Positions 7,689-16,193 of a stretch of DNA of 33,344 bases are shown here, piece by piece; within the stretch, counting starts at the first letter, position 1; each line of letters starts with the position of its first letter. The notes under the pieces are model-generated. The model saw only the letters and a program-made list of their open reading frames with translations, did not search any database and had not been told where the DNA came from. The translations under genes were made by a program, and so were the position numbers. This DNA comes from JADJPL01 sp964607915 (lineage in GTDB: Bacteria > Bacteroidota > Bacteroidia > Chitinophagales > Saprospiraceae): assembly GCA_964607915.1 (NCBI GenBank), contig CAZSMU010000027.1, positions 1 to 33,344 of the forward strand. The letters run 5' to 3'.

Positions 7689-7757
7689 AGTTGCTTTTTA
7701 TGTCGGGGTACAATGTAGCGAAAACCCGTCAGCCTCAAAGCGAAACCCTGCTCTTTT

Positions 7758-8570
7758 TTACCCGGGGGCCTCTTTTTGCAGGATCCATACATCCTGGGCT
7801 ATTCCCCAGGCCTGTGCCTGGCCGGGGCGGTGCTCGAGGATGGCAAAGCGCGTCCCGAAAAAACGGCGTGCCCATCGGGCGGGCTGGAAAGCGGCAAATA
7901 CGCGATGCCCCTCCTTGCCCGAATGGCGAACGACTAATTCACCGGCATCAAAGCGAATCCGCTCGGCATCGCTGAGCTTCTCCCGGAACGCATCGCCCTG
8001 GGTAGTCAACAGCAAAATGCCTCCCGCCCTGGTCAAACGGTCCAGCTCGCAAAGCCAGGCGCTGTGGCTGTCCGCAGAAAGATGAGTGAAAATGGAAATC
8101 CCGTAGATGAAATCGAAACGGGCATCGGCGAAACCCGTCGGGGGCAGGATACCGTGGAGGTCAAAACCAAACCCGTGCAGGTGGCGCCGGCACCAGGCAA
8201 TGGTGCGCGGGTTGTAGTCGGCCCCCCAATAGCGATGTTCTTCCCCGAGAATGCCGGGGAGTTGCCGCAGAACCCTTGCGGGGCCACAGCCCCAGTCGAG
8301 TACGTCCAGCTCGCCTTCGGGCAGGTGAGGTTTTACCGCGCCGACCAACCAGAGGGCAGTTTCCTTCCCGCCCTCCCAGTACTTGCGATAGTCGAGCTGA
8401 AAGGCCTCGAAGAGCATATAGGCAGGGGGCAGGGCGATTTCGGGAAACTGTTTTCTAAAGGCTTGGTTGCGCCCGAAGTTTTTCATATATTGGGCGATAT
8501 AAAGCACCCGGTCAGCCAGGGGCATCAGCCCAAGCCTCCCGAATAGTGCACGAACCCTTCTGGCTTGCAT
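7758..8570 (-). CDS. Class I SAM-dependent methyltransferase
   Basis: The 270-residue protein has a Rossmann-type methyltransferase core. Motif I, VLDWGCGPARVL (90-101), binds S-adenosylmethionine. An acidic motif II follows (WGADYNPRTIAWCR), then the motif IV region FDFIYGISIFTHL and LTRAGGILLLTT for the post-II strand. An N-terminal helical extension of about 80 residues (LFEAFQLDYRKYWEGG) precedes the core. The FTHL segment resembles small-molecule or glycan methyltransferases rather than rRNA enzymes, but the substrate is not identifiable. The APC permease gene lies downstream on the same strand. Upstream is a 253-base gap holding degenerate repeat R4. Confidence 0.85.
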   Translation of the reverse strand: MQARRVRALFGRLGLMPLADRVLYIAQYMKNFGRNQAFRKQFPEIALPPAYMLFEAFQLDYRKYWEGGKETALWLVGAVKPHLPEGELDVLDWGCGPARVLRQLPGILGEEHRYWGADYNPRTIAWCRRHLHGFGFDLHGILPPTGFADARFDFIYGISIFTHLSADSHSAWLCELDRLTRAGGILLLTTQGDAFREKLSDAERIRFDAGELVVRHSGKEGHRVFAAFQPARWARRFFGTRFAILEHRPGQAQAWGIAQDVWILQKEAPG

Positions 8571-8657
8571 GGTGCAGTAGATTTGCGCTCAGAGCGTGTT
8601 CCGAATTTTTTAACCGGGTCAAAAATGGCGTATTTTTATCATTTTTAGTGGTACGCT

Positions 8658-8750
8658 CCCTCAAAAAGCCTTCGTGTAGACAAAAACCTTCCTCGCTACC
8701 CCCTCGCAAGAAGTCCAAAAATGGCTCTTTTTTTCTTTTTCGCTAACGCT
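8658..8750 (+). repeat. Degenerate repeat copy R4, with a partial second unit
   Basis: AAAAAGCCTTCGTG at about 8663 and CCTCGCTACCCCCTCGCAAG at 8690-8709 follow the order of the right arm of R2 (AAAAAGCCTTCGCG, then CCTCGCTGACCCCCTCGCAA). From 8717 a second partial unit, ATGGCTC, a T-run and TCGCTAACGCT, matches ATGACTC, T-run and TCGCTGACCCC. The copy sits between the methyltransferase and Rieske genes. The rest of the 8571-8823 gap is A/T-rich with no gene seen. Confidence 0.55.
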
Positions 8751-8823
8751 GATAACCACTCATCTTTTCATATTTTCCGTAGCTTTAAAAATTGCTACAT
8801 AAAACCATACGAATCTATACATC

Positions 8824-9909
8824 ATGGGGCCTTTTGAAATCAATGAGGACATCCGCAGGGCGAAGACCCTGGACACGAGCTATTACAAAGAAAACCAGTA
8901 TTTCATGGCCGACAAGGAACGTATATTCAGCCCGAGCTGGCAGTACGTAGGGCATACGGGCATGGCGCCGGACCCCGGCACCTATCATCCGGTGGAGCTG
9001 CTGCCGGGATATGTCGGGGAGCCACTCCTCCTGAGCCGGGACAAAAGCGGGGTGCTGCACTGCTTGTCGAATGTCTGTACCCATCGCGGCAATTTGTTGG
9101 CCTGGGAAGCGGGCAAGGGCAGCCAGTTGCGCTGCCGCTACCACGGGCGGGTGTTTCAGCTGGACGGCACGTTCACCTTCATGCCGGAGTTCAAAGACGT
9201 AGAGGATTTTCCCGCCCCTTGCGACCACTTGCACCGCTTGCCGCTCTTCCAATGGGGCCCCCTTCTGTTTGCCCAGGTGGCGACGGGTGAGGACCCGCAA
9301 ACGTACTTTGGCGAAATGATGGAACGGGTCGGCTGGCTGCCCATCGAACGCATGCGCCTGATGCCGGAAAGGGCACAAGTGTTTGAAGTCAAAGCCCACT
9401 GGGCCTTGTATTGCGAAAACTATCTCGAAGGCTTCCATATTCCCTTCGTCCACGGGGGCTTGAGCGCAGTGCTGGATTACGGCAGCTACACGACGGAAGT
9501 GTTCGGAAAGTCCAACCTGCAGGTAGGGATTGCAAAGGAGGGAGAGCTGTGTTTCGACCTGCCGACCTCTTCCCCCGACTATGGGCGACGAGTGGCGGCG
9601 TATTACTTTTGGGTTTTCCCCAATATGATGTTCAATTTTTATCCCTGGGGTTTGTCTTTCAACCTCATAGAGCCCATCGGCCTGGATCGCACCCGCGTGA
9701 CGTTCCTGCCGTTTGTCTATGACGAATCCAAACTCGAACAAGGTGCCGGCTCAGGCCTGGGGCAGGTGGAAATCGAAGACGAGGAGGTTGTGGAGGCAGT
9801 ACAAAAAGGCATCCAATCCCGCTTCTATGCCTACGGGCGCTATGCACCAGAGCGCGAGCAGGGGACGCATCACTTCCACGGGCTCATAGCTGCAGCGTAC
9901 AAAAAATAG
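8824..9909 (+). CDS. Rieske non-haem iron oxygenase, alpha-subunit type
   Basis: This 361-residue protein belongs to the aromatic ring-hydroxylating dioxygenase alpha-subunit family, which also includes choline and betaine monooxygenases. The N-terminal Rieske domain has CTHRG (Cys85, His87) and CRYHG (Cys104, His107), the ligands of the [2Fe-2S] cluster. The catalytic domain has NYLEGFHIPFVH, giving iron ligands His205 and His210 with Glu202. The C-terminal acidic helix region EDEEVVEAVQKGIQSR supplies the third iron ligand, and GTHHFHGL is typical of the choline/betaine oxygenase branch. No beta subunit, ferredoxin or reductase gene is nearby, so the electron donor must be encoded elsewhere. 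The substrate is not known. It is monocistronic as far as can be seen. Confidence 0.9.
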   Translation: MGPFEINEDIRRAKTLDTSYYKENQYFMADKERIFSPSWQYVGHTGMAPDPGTYHPVELLPGYVGEPLLLSRDKSGVLHCLSNVCTHRGNLLAWEAGKGSQLRCRYHGRVFQLDGTFTFMPEFKDVEDFPAPCDHLHRLPLFQWGPLLFAQVATGEDPQTYFGEMMERVGWLPIERMRLMPERAQVFEVKAHWALYCENYLEGFHIPFVHGGLSAVLDYGSYTTEVFGKSNLQVGIAKEGELCFDLPTSSPDYGRRVAAYYFWVFPNMMFNFYPWGLSFNLIEPIGLDRTRVTFLPFVYDESKLEQGAGSGLGQVEIEDEEVVEAVQKGIQSRFYAYGRYAPEREQGTHHFHGLIAAAYKK

Positions 9910-9913
9910 CAAA

Positions 9914-10005
9914 TTTTTGCAAAAAAATGCTTAAAAGAGGCTGGTTTTCTACTTTAAAACGTAATTTGAGCGCAATTTTAGTTGTTATTTGCAATTTATT
10001 GCAAA
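9914..10005. promoter_or_regulatory. TTGCAA palindromes upstream of susC
   Basis: The A/T-rich leader of the SusC gene contains a 12-bp palindrome TTTTTGCAAAAA (9914-9925) and an 8-bp inverted repeat TTTGCAAT / ATTGCAAA (9988-9995 and 9998-10005) with a 2-base spacer. Together they place TTGCAA three times within 90 bases. They could be operator sites, but there is no regulator gene next to them. No clean TAnnTTTG box was found here. Confidence 0.35.
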
Positions 10006-10058
10006 AAGCACACCTTGGAAACCGCATTATTTTCTATAACTCACAAAACGTCATGTTT

Positions 10059-13000
10059 ATGAAGAGACAACTACAGAGATCGAGCTGGTTGTTGCTCCTG
10101 ATGCTTATCCCGATAGCCGGGCTATGGGCGCAGGCAAAAAAAATCAGCGGTACGATCACAGACGAGCAGGACGGTGCGCCTCTGATAGGGGCTACTGTCC
10201 TCGTTGCCGGCACCACAAATGGTACGGTTACCGATTTGGACGGAAAGTACGAAATCGAAGCTTCCAAGGGGCAGACGCTGCGCTTCACCTACACGGGCTA
10301 CTCTCAAAAAGAAGTAGTCGTAGGCGATGCGAACGTTATCAACGTCGAACTGGCTTCCGAGGCTACTGCCCTGGACGAAGTGGTCGTGACCGCCCTGGGG
10401 ATAAAAGAAGACAAGAAAAAGCTGAGCTACTCGGTGCAGGAAGTAAAGGGCGAGCAGTTGTACAATACTGGTCGCGACAACTTCCTGGTATCCCTGCAGG
10501 GCCGTGTAGCCGGTCTGAACATGACGCCTTCCAGCGGCCAGGCAGGAGCTTCGGTGAGCATCCAGTTGCGCGGGCCGAGCTCGATCGACGGGAACAACCA
10601 ACCGCTCTTCGTCGTGGATGGCTTGCCCATCGATAACCGCACCTTCAGCCAGGGCGCCCTGGTGTCCGACCAGCCCAACCGATCGGCAGATTACCTCAAC
10701 CGCGCAGGGGACATCAACCCGGCCGATATCGAATCCATCACCGTGCTCAAAGGCCCGGAAGCAGCAGCCCTCTACGGCATCGATGCCTCCTCCGGCGCAA
10801 TCATCATCACGACGAAGAAAGGTACCGCCGGCAAAGGCCGCATCAACTACGACAACCTTTTCCGCACAGAGGAATACTACCGCTTCCCGCAGTTCACCAA
10901 CGAATACGCACGGGGCTTCAACGGCTCGGCAGACCCGAACACTACGTCGTACTTCGGACCCAAACTGCCCCCCGGCACCCAGCTCTACGACAACGTAGGA
11001 GCCTTCTTCCGCACCGGCTTCACGCAAACCCACAACCTGGGCTTTGAAGGCGGATCGGAAAACCTGAACTACCGTCTGTCGAGCAGCTATACCGACCAGT
11101 TGGGTATCGTGCCCGGCAACGACTTCAACCGCATCTCCCTCCGCTTGAACACTACAGCCAAAGTGAACTCCAAACTGGAACTGAGCAGCTCGTTCAACTA
11201 CCTCATCACCGAAACGACGGCTCCCGAGCGCGGGGCGAGCGGCTACCTCATCTCCTTGATCCAGTGGCCTTCCTACGACGATGCCACCGTCTATCTCAAC
11301 GCCGACGGCACGCGCCGCAGGTTGATTGGTACGACGTCCGAGCCGGACAACCCCTTCTTCAACACCAACGCCAACGCCAACCGCACCCGTACCAAGCGCT
11401 CTATCGGCAACTTCACGCTGGCCTATAACCCGCTCAAATGGCTCAACGTGACGGGGCGCTTTGGTGTGGACAACTATTCCACCATCGGCAACCAGTTCCG
11501 CCATCCGGAATCCGTGCTCGGCATCGCCGGCCTGGGCTCCGTGGAGAGCTATAACGAAGTGTCGCTGCTGCTCAACGGCAACCTGATTGCTACCGCCAAG
11601 AAAAATTTCGGCAACTTTAGCTCCTCCCTCACCTTCGGCGGCTCGTTCGACGACCGCAACTACGAGGTCACCTCGGTGCGCGGGGAAAAACTCTTCATCC
11701 CGGACTACAACAGCGTAAACAATACCGACCCCACTACCCAGCGCAACAAACTGACCATCACGCGCCAGCGCCTGGTGAGCCTGCTGGGTAGCTTTGACCT
11801 GGGCTACAAGAGCTTGCTCTACTTCTCCGTGAAAGGCCGCAACGACTGGTCGTCCACCCTACCGGTGGCCAACCGCTCCTTCTTCTATCCTTCCTACGGC
11901 CTCAGCTTCGTGTTCACCGAACTACCCGGCCTGAGCAACAACCGCGTCCTGTCTTACGGCAAGCTGCGCGGTACCATCTCCCAAACGGGTAAAGATGCCC
12001 CGCCCTACCGCATCCAGCCCCGCCTGGTTTCCCAGAGCTCTACGGGGGGCGGCTTCCTGTACGACTTTTATGGCGGCAACCCCAACCTAAAACCGGAGCG
12101 CACGGAAGGCTACGAGTTCGGCACCGAACTCAAGTTCTTCAAAAACCGCATCGGAGTGGATTTCGCCTACTTCAAAAATACCCGTTTCGACCAGATCGTC
12201 GCCCAGCGCCTGAGCTATGGCACAGGCTTCATCTTCGGCCTCGTGAACGGCGGTACGTTCAGCAACTACGGCTACGAAGTACAACTCAACGTCATGCCCG
12301 TGAAAGCCAAAAAAATTACCTGGGAAGTGCTCGCCAACTTTACCACCTTCGAAACGAATGTGGAAAACCTGCCCGCCGACCAGGCCGAATTCTACAACTC
12401 GGATACCTGGCTCTACGGCAACGCCCGCTCCAGCGCCTTCGTGGGCGACCTGCAGCGTTTCTTCCCTGGAGTCAACCTCTCCGGCAACCTGCGCGGCATG
12501 GGCTCTGCTACGGCCATCGGCGGCTACAGCTACCTGCGCAACAAAAACGGAGATGTCCTGATCAGCCCGAATACCGGCCTTCCCGTAGTCAACGCCAACT
12601 TCCTGCCCATCGGCGACCGCAACCCGGATTTCACCCTGGGCCTCACCAACCAGTTCACCCTGGGCAACTTCAACTTCTCCTTCTTGTTCGACATCCGCAA
12701 AGGGGGCGATGTGTTCAACGGCACGGAAATGTTCCTCTTCCGCACCGGCCTGAGCACTCGTATCGGCGACCGCACCCAGCCCTACATCTTCAAGGGCGTG
12801 CTGCGCGACGGGCGCCAGGATTCCGAAAGCCCCACGGCCAACACCATCCAGGTGACGCCCCAGACGCGCTCGGACTTCTTCTCCGCTTTTCCGGAATCGG
12901 AATTCGTGGAAAGGGATATCAACTGGGTTCGCCTCCGCGATGTCTCCCTGAGCTATGCCTTCTCACCGGAAACGTTGAAGAAGATGGGCGTGTTCCGCTC

Positions 13001-13175
13001 CCTGCGCCTGTTCTTCACCGCTACCGACCTCTGGATGAAGACCAACTACACCGGGGCCGACCCCAACGTGAACGGAAACTCGGCCACTACCCGCGGTGCC
13101 GGTGCCTTTGGATTTGATTTCGGTACCGCATCGCTGCCTCGTACGTTCTCGGGAGGCCTTCGCATAGGATTGTAA
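10059..13175 (+). CDS. SusC/RagA-family TonB-dependent outer-membrane transporter
   Basis: The 1038-residue product is a TonB-dependent porin that imports oligomers across the outer membrane together with a SusD lid lipoprotein. A signal peptide (1-24, ending LWAQA) is followed by a carboxypeptidase-regulatory-like domain (about 28-100, ISGTITDEQDGAPLIGATV), the SusC signature LDEVVVTALG (105-114), a plug domain (LQGRVAGLNM, FVVDGLPID, ESITVLKGPEAAALYG), and a long C-terminal beta-barrel. The start at 10059 is chosen over the upstream in-frame ATG at 9927 because only it gives a signal peptide. It precedes the SusD gene by 54 bases. No glycoside hydrolase lies nearby, so a glycan substrate is not supported; peptides or other ligands are possible. 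Confidence 0.95.
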   Translation: MKRQLQRSSWLLLLMLIPIAGLWAQAKKISGTITDEQDGAPLIGATVLVAGTTNGTVTDLDGKYEIEASKGQTLRFTYTGYSQKEVVVGDANVINVELASEATALDEVVVTALGIKEDKKKLSYSVQEVKGEQLYNTGRDNFLVSLQGRVAGLNMTPSSGQAGASVSIQLRGPSSIDGNNQPLFVVDGLPIDNRTFSQGALVSDQPNRSADYLNRAGDINPADIESITVLKGPEAAALYGIDASSGAIIITTKKGTAGKGRINYDNLFRTEEYYRFPQFTNEYARGFNGSADPNTTSYFGPKLPPGTQLYDNVGAFFRTGFTQTHNLGFEGGSENLNYRLSSSYTDQLGIVPGNDFNRISLRLNTTAKVNSKLELSSSFNYLITETTAPERGASGYLISLIQWPSYDDATVYLNADGTRRRLIGTTSEPDNPFFNTNANANRTRTKRSIGNFTLAYNPLKWLNVTGRFGVDNYSTIGNQFRHPESVLGIAGLGSVESYNEVSLLLNGNLIATAKKNFGNFSSSLTFGGSFDDRNYEVTSVRGEKLFIPDYNSVNNTDPTTQRNKLTITRQRLVSLLGSFDLGYKSLLYFSVKGRNDWSSTLPVANRSFFYPSYGLSFVFTELPGLSNNRVLSYGKLRGTISQTGKDAPPYRIQPRLVSQSSTGGGFLYDFYGGNPNLKPERTEGYEFGTELKFFKNRIGVDFAYFKNTRFDQIVAQRLSYGTGFIFGLVNGGTFSNYGYEVQLNVMPVKAKKITWEVLANFTTFETNVENLPADQAEFYNSDTWLYGNARSSAFVGDLQRFFPGVNLSGNLRGMGSATAIGGYSYLRNKNGDVLISPNTGLPVVNANFLPIGDRNPDFTLGLTNQFTLGNFNFSFLFDIRKGGDVFNGTEMFLFRTGLSTRIGDRTQPYIFKGVLRDGRQDSESPTANTIQVTPQTRSDFFSAFPESEFVERDINWVRLRDVSLSYAFSPETLKKMGVFRSLRLFFTATDLWMKTNYTGADPNVNGNSATTRGAGAFGFDFGTASLPRTFSGGLRIGL

Positions 13176-13229
13176 TGCGGCAAAGGTTTGTTCTTATATC
13201 CTATTTTTTAGGTATAAAAAGTTTTTAAA

Positions 13230-14720
13230 ATGAAAAAAATCAAAATAATATTGTTCATGTCCTTGTTGGTGCTGGGTGCGTCTTGCAACGAATACTTAGA
13301 CATCAACGAAGATCCGAGCTTCCCGCAAGTCGCTGCGGGCTATGCCATCCTCCCACCGGTCCTGCAGCAAATGGTGCGGGGCGAAACGTTCGATAGCCGG
13401 TACATCGCACAATATGTCCAGTACTGGGGCTCCAGCGCAGCGGGTAATACCTACGACCGCCACGGCTATGCGGCAGGCTCGGACGCACAGGGCGAAAAAT
13501 GGCGCCAGCACTATTGGGCCATCGGTCAGAATATCGATCTCATCCTCAAAGAGGGCGAGGAAAACAACCGCTGGGACTACGTGGGAGCCGCCAAAGCTAT
13601 CCGCGCCTGGAGCTGGCAGTCTACGACGGACTACCACGGGGAAATGATCCTCAAACAGGCTTTTGAACCCAACCGCTATGTGTTCGATTACGACACCCAG
13701 GAGGAGGTCTATGCGGAAGTGCGCCGCCTCTGCGAAGAGGCTATCAAAGATCTTTCCCGCACGGATTACAGCAAATCGCTCAATCGGGGCGATCTGGTTT
13801 ACAAAGGCGATACGGACAAATGGATCCGCTTCACGTATGCCGTACTGGCGCGCAACGCGCACCATGTCAGCAACAAAGCATCGTATAGCCCGGACAAGGT
13901 CATCGAGTACGTGGATAAGTCCTTCCGTAATAATGCGGATAACTTCGACGTGCCCCATGCGGGTACGAATACGACGGATGGCAACTTCTACGGCCCTCTG
14001 CGCAACAACATGGGTTCTTTCCTCCCTACCGCCTACATCGTCAGCCTGCTGGACTCTACGGTGCTGAAAGCGCGCGACCCGCGCCTGCCCATCATGTTTT
14101 CCCCCAGTCCCGACGGGGTGTACCGGGGAGTGGTACCGGGGTCCGGCGACCCCAACAACGTGTCGGGCAACGTGCGTCGAATCCCCAACCTGTGGGGCGG
14201 CCTGGGCGTAGCGCCTACCGTCGGCAGATGGATCTTCGACAACGCGGCACCGCACTCGCTCATCACCTATATGGAACTCCAGTTTATGAAAGCAGAAGCG
14301 GCCTTCATCAAAGGGGATAGGGCGCTGGCTTATCAGACGTTCCTCACCGCAGTGGGCTCGGCACTCGACTACTGCAAAGTGTCCGCCACTGAAAAAACGA
14401 GGTATCTGGCCAGCGTAGCCATCCCGAAAACGGCTGCCGACCTGAAACTCAGCGACATCATGCTGCAGAAGTACATCGCCCTCTACGGGCACGGCAGCCT
14501 GGAGACCTGGGTGGACATGCGCCGCTACAACTACAGCCAGGACGTCTATACGGGCTTCACCCTGCCGACCAGCTTGTTCCCGGACAACAACGGCTTGCCC
14601 GCGCAGCGCGTTCGCCCGCGCTTCAACTCGGAATATGTGTGGAACAGAGCTTCCTTAGCCAAAATCGGCGCAGATTTACCGGATTACCATACGAAGGTGT
14701 TGTGGAATATCCAGAAGTAA
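13230..14720 (+). CDS. SusD/RagB-family outer-membrane lipoprotein
   Basis: The 496-residue protein pairs with the SusC transporter just upstream and would cap its barrel and bind the substrate on the cell surface. The lipoprotein signal ends LGASC (Cys19). The following YLDINEDPSFP matches the N-terminus of the SusD-like group with a LDxNxDPxxP signature. Helical tetratricopeptide-like segments follow (YVGAAKAIRAWSWQ, EVYAEVRRLCEEAI), and the C-terminal region has MELQFMKAEAAFIKGD and ETWVDMRRYNY, both typical of SusD proteins. Length is normal. A DUF4397 lipoprotein gene follows after 46 bases, so the three are probably one operon ending at the hairpin at 15546. Confidence 0.93.
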   Translation: MKKIKIILFMSLLVLGASCNEYLDINEDPSFPQVAAGYAILPPVLQQMVRGETFDSRYIAQYVQYWGSSAAGNTYDRHGYAAGSDAQGEKWRQHYWAIGQNIDLILKEGEENNRWDYVGAAKAIRAWSWQSTTDYHGEMILKQAFEPNRYVFDYDTQEEVYAEVRRLCEEAIKDLSRTDYSKSLNRGDLVYKGDTDKWIRFTYAVLARNAHHVSNKASYSPDKVIEYVDKSFRNNADNFDVPHAGTNTTDGNFYGPLRNNMGSFLPTAYIVSLLDSTVLKARDPRLPIMFSPSPDGVYRGVVPGSGDPNNVSGNVRRIPNLWGGLGVAPTVGRWIFDNAAPHSLITYMELQFMKAEAAFIKGDRALAYQTFLTAVGSALDYCKVSATEKTRYLASVAIPKTAADLKLSDIMLQKYIALYGHGSLETWVDMRRYNYSQDVYTGFTLPTSLFPDNNGLPAQRVRPRFNSEYVWNRASLAKIGADLPDYHTKVLWNIQK

Positions 14721-14766
14721 ACCGGCACTATTTGCGCTTTTTGTGAACTACAATCAACTTTATGTC

Positions 14767-15528
14767 ATGAAAAAATATTTCTCGATCCTGTCCTTCTTCG
14801 CATTGGCTACGGTGTTCCTGGCCTCCTGCGGCGAGGAGCGCAACTTCCTGGAAAGCGCTACTGCCGTCACCTCGGGCGCGAGGATTAAGGTGTTCCACGC
14901 AGCTATTGATGTGCCGGGGGTGGTCGTGTCCGTAAACGACAAGGTCGTATCGGGCGTACTGACGACCACGGCGGGAGCCACGCCCGGCCTGGTAACGCTG
15001 GGCAGCCTTTTTCCCATCCTGGATTACGCGGTCATCCCGGCGGGAACGGCCAAGTTCAAAGTGACGGCTCCTGCTACTTCGACTACCGCCGAGCGGGTCT
15101 TGAACGCAGATGTCAATGTAGCCGATGGGAAGTACTACACCATCCATGCCATTGGCAATGCGGGTACCTATAGCTTTATGGTCTCTGAAGATGACCTCAG
15201 CGTACCGGACCCGGATAAAACCTATATCCGCTTTATCAACGCGATGACGACCACGCCGGCAAAGGGTGTCGAGTTTGTCGTCAACAGCGCAGTAGCGGCT
15301 ACCGAGGCGGGCTTGAGCGATGGGAAAGAGGCGTTTATCGCCTACGACCAGCCGGGTACGACGCGGTTCACCATTGTGTTGCGTGAGGTAGGTACCACTG
15401 CTGCCTTGAGCACACAATCCAGCTTGAACCTGGTGCGCGGTAAAAAGTACACGATTATCGCACGCGGCATCGCCGGAAATACGACGACGACGGGCCGGCC
15501 AACGATTGGCCTGGTCAACAATAATTAA
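14767..15528 (+). CDS. DUF4397 domain lipoprotein
   Basis: The 253-residue product has a lipoprotein signal ending FLASC (Cys21) and two related beta-rich units. The first begins ARIKVFHAAIDVPGVVVSVN, the second YIRFINAMTTTPAKGVEF. Each holds the (R/I)xxHA-type start and the KYYTIHAIG / KYTIIARG strand seen in DUF4397 proteins. The start at 14767 is preferred over an in-frame ATG 24 bases upstream because it gives a clean signal peptide. As third gene after susC and susD, it may be a surface accessory of the uptake system. The molecular function of the domain is not known. Confidence 0.85.
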   Translation: MKKYFSILSFFALATVFLASCGEERNFLESATAVTSGARIKVFHAAIDVPGVVVSVNDKVVSGVLTTTAGATPGLVTLGSLFPILDYAVIPAGTAKFKVTAPATSTTAERVLNADVNVADGKYYTIHAIGNAGTYSFMVSEDDLSVPDPDKTYIRFINAMTTTPAKGVEFVVNSAVAATEAGLSDGKEAFIAYDQPGTTRFTIVLREVGTTAALSTQSSLNLVRGKKYTIIARGIAGNTTTTGRPTIGLVNNN

Positions 15529-15545
15529 TTCTTGACTGCAAGGGT

Positions 15546-15595
15546 AAAAAGGGGGCCGTACTGCCTGTGATTTTCCGGGTGGCACGGCCCTTTTT
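15546..15595 (+). terminator. Intrinsic terminator after the SusC/SusD/DUF4397 operon
   Basis: The stem pairs the GGGCCGT run at 15553-15559 with ACGGCCC at 15584-15590, followed by five Ts. An A-run before the stem extends the pairing, so it could work in both directions. It ends 13 bases before the guanine deaminase start, which separates that gene from the operon. Confidence 0.8.
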
Positions 15596-15608
15596 AAATT
15601 CAACCTGT

Positions 15609-16085
15609 ATGGAACTCGATCAGTACTACTTGCTCAAAGCTATGGAAGTGGCCCAAAGAGGGGTATCTGAAGGGGCCGGCGGCCCTTTTGGCTGTGTCGT
15701 GGTGGATGCATCGGGCAACGTCATCGGAGAGGGGCACAATGAAGTGCTGGCTCAAAAAGATCCTACCTGCCATGCAGAAGTGGTCGCCATCCGCCGCGCC
15801 TGCGCGCATATCGGCGACTTTCAACTGGAGGGTTGTACGGTCTATGCTACCTGCGAGCCCTGCCCGATGTGCCTGGGGGCCTTGTACTGGGCGCGCCCTT
15901 CGCGCATCGTGTTTGCCTGTACGCGGGAAGAGGCAGCTGCTATCGGTTTTGACGATGCGTTTATCTATCGGGAGCTGGTACTCCTCCCGGCAGCACGCGC
16001 CATTTCCACCGCACATCTGCCCGTGGGAGATATTTCCTCGTTTATGAAAGCCTGGGGCGAAGCGTCGGAGAAAAGGTTGTATTAG
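15609..16085 (+). CDS. guaD: Guanine deaminase (cytidine/deoxycytidylate deaminase fold)
   Basis: The 158-residue enzyme would convert guanine to xanthine and ammonia in the cytoplasm. The zinc site is HAE (His55, catalytic Glu57) and PCPMC (Cys85, Cys88). The sequence GGPFGCVVV, CEPCPMCLGALYWARP and AAAIGFDDAFIY, with the C-terminal FMKAWGE and terminal tyrosine, resembles the Bacillus-type GuaD more than tRNA adenosine deaminase TadA. The start at 15609 is chosen because an upstream in-frame ATG at 15567 lies inside the terminator. The TAG stop shares its last two bases with repeat copy R5. A general nucleoside or tRNA deaminase is the main alternative. Confidence 0.8.
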   Translation: MELDQYYLLKAMEVAQRGVSEGAGGPFGCVVVDASGNVIGEGHNEVLAQKDPTCHAEVVAIRRACAHIGDFQLEGCTVYATCEPCPMCLGALYWARPSRIVFACTREEAAAIGFDDAFIYRELVLLPAARAISTAHLPVGDISSFMKAWGEASEKRLY

Positions 16086-16130
16086 ACTTGTGGTAAGGGG
16101 AATCATCCAGGGGTGAAAAAATGGGCTTTT
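16083..16130 (+). repeat. Intergenic repeat copy R5, overlapping the guaD stop
   Basis: TAGACTTGTGGTAAGGGG followed by AATCATCCAGGGGTG and a run of A then GGGCT matches the left arm of R2 in order. The first three bases are the guaD stop codon. A weak candidate for the other end (CTACAAACAGTC, about 16173-16184) lies just before the amidase gene. No other feature is seen in the 108-base gap. Confidence 0.65.
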
Positions 16131-16193
16131 GACCCTTTGTCGTTTCGTTCCTGCAAGTTTACCAAGCGAATTTAGCCCTACAAACAGTCGAAT

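Noticed and set aside
9927..10058. Upstream in-frame start for the SusC protein
   Set aside because: It would add 44 residues before a clear signal peptide and translate the A/T-rich leader with its palindromes.
10122..11504. A 460-codon open frame on the minus strand
   Set aside because: It lies opposite the SusC gene and has no domain or signal; it is a shadow.
13296..14492. A 398-codon open frame on the minus strand
   Set aside because: It lies opposite the SusD gene, whose motifs are convincing.
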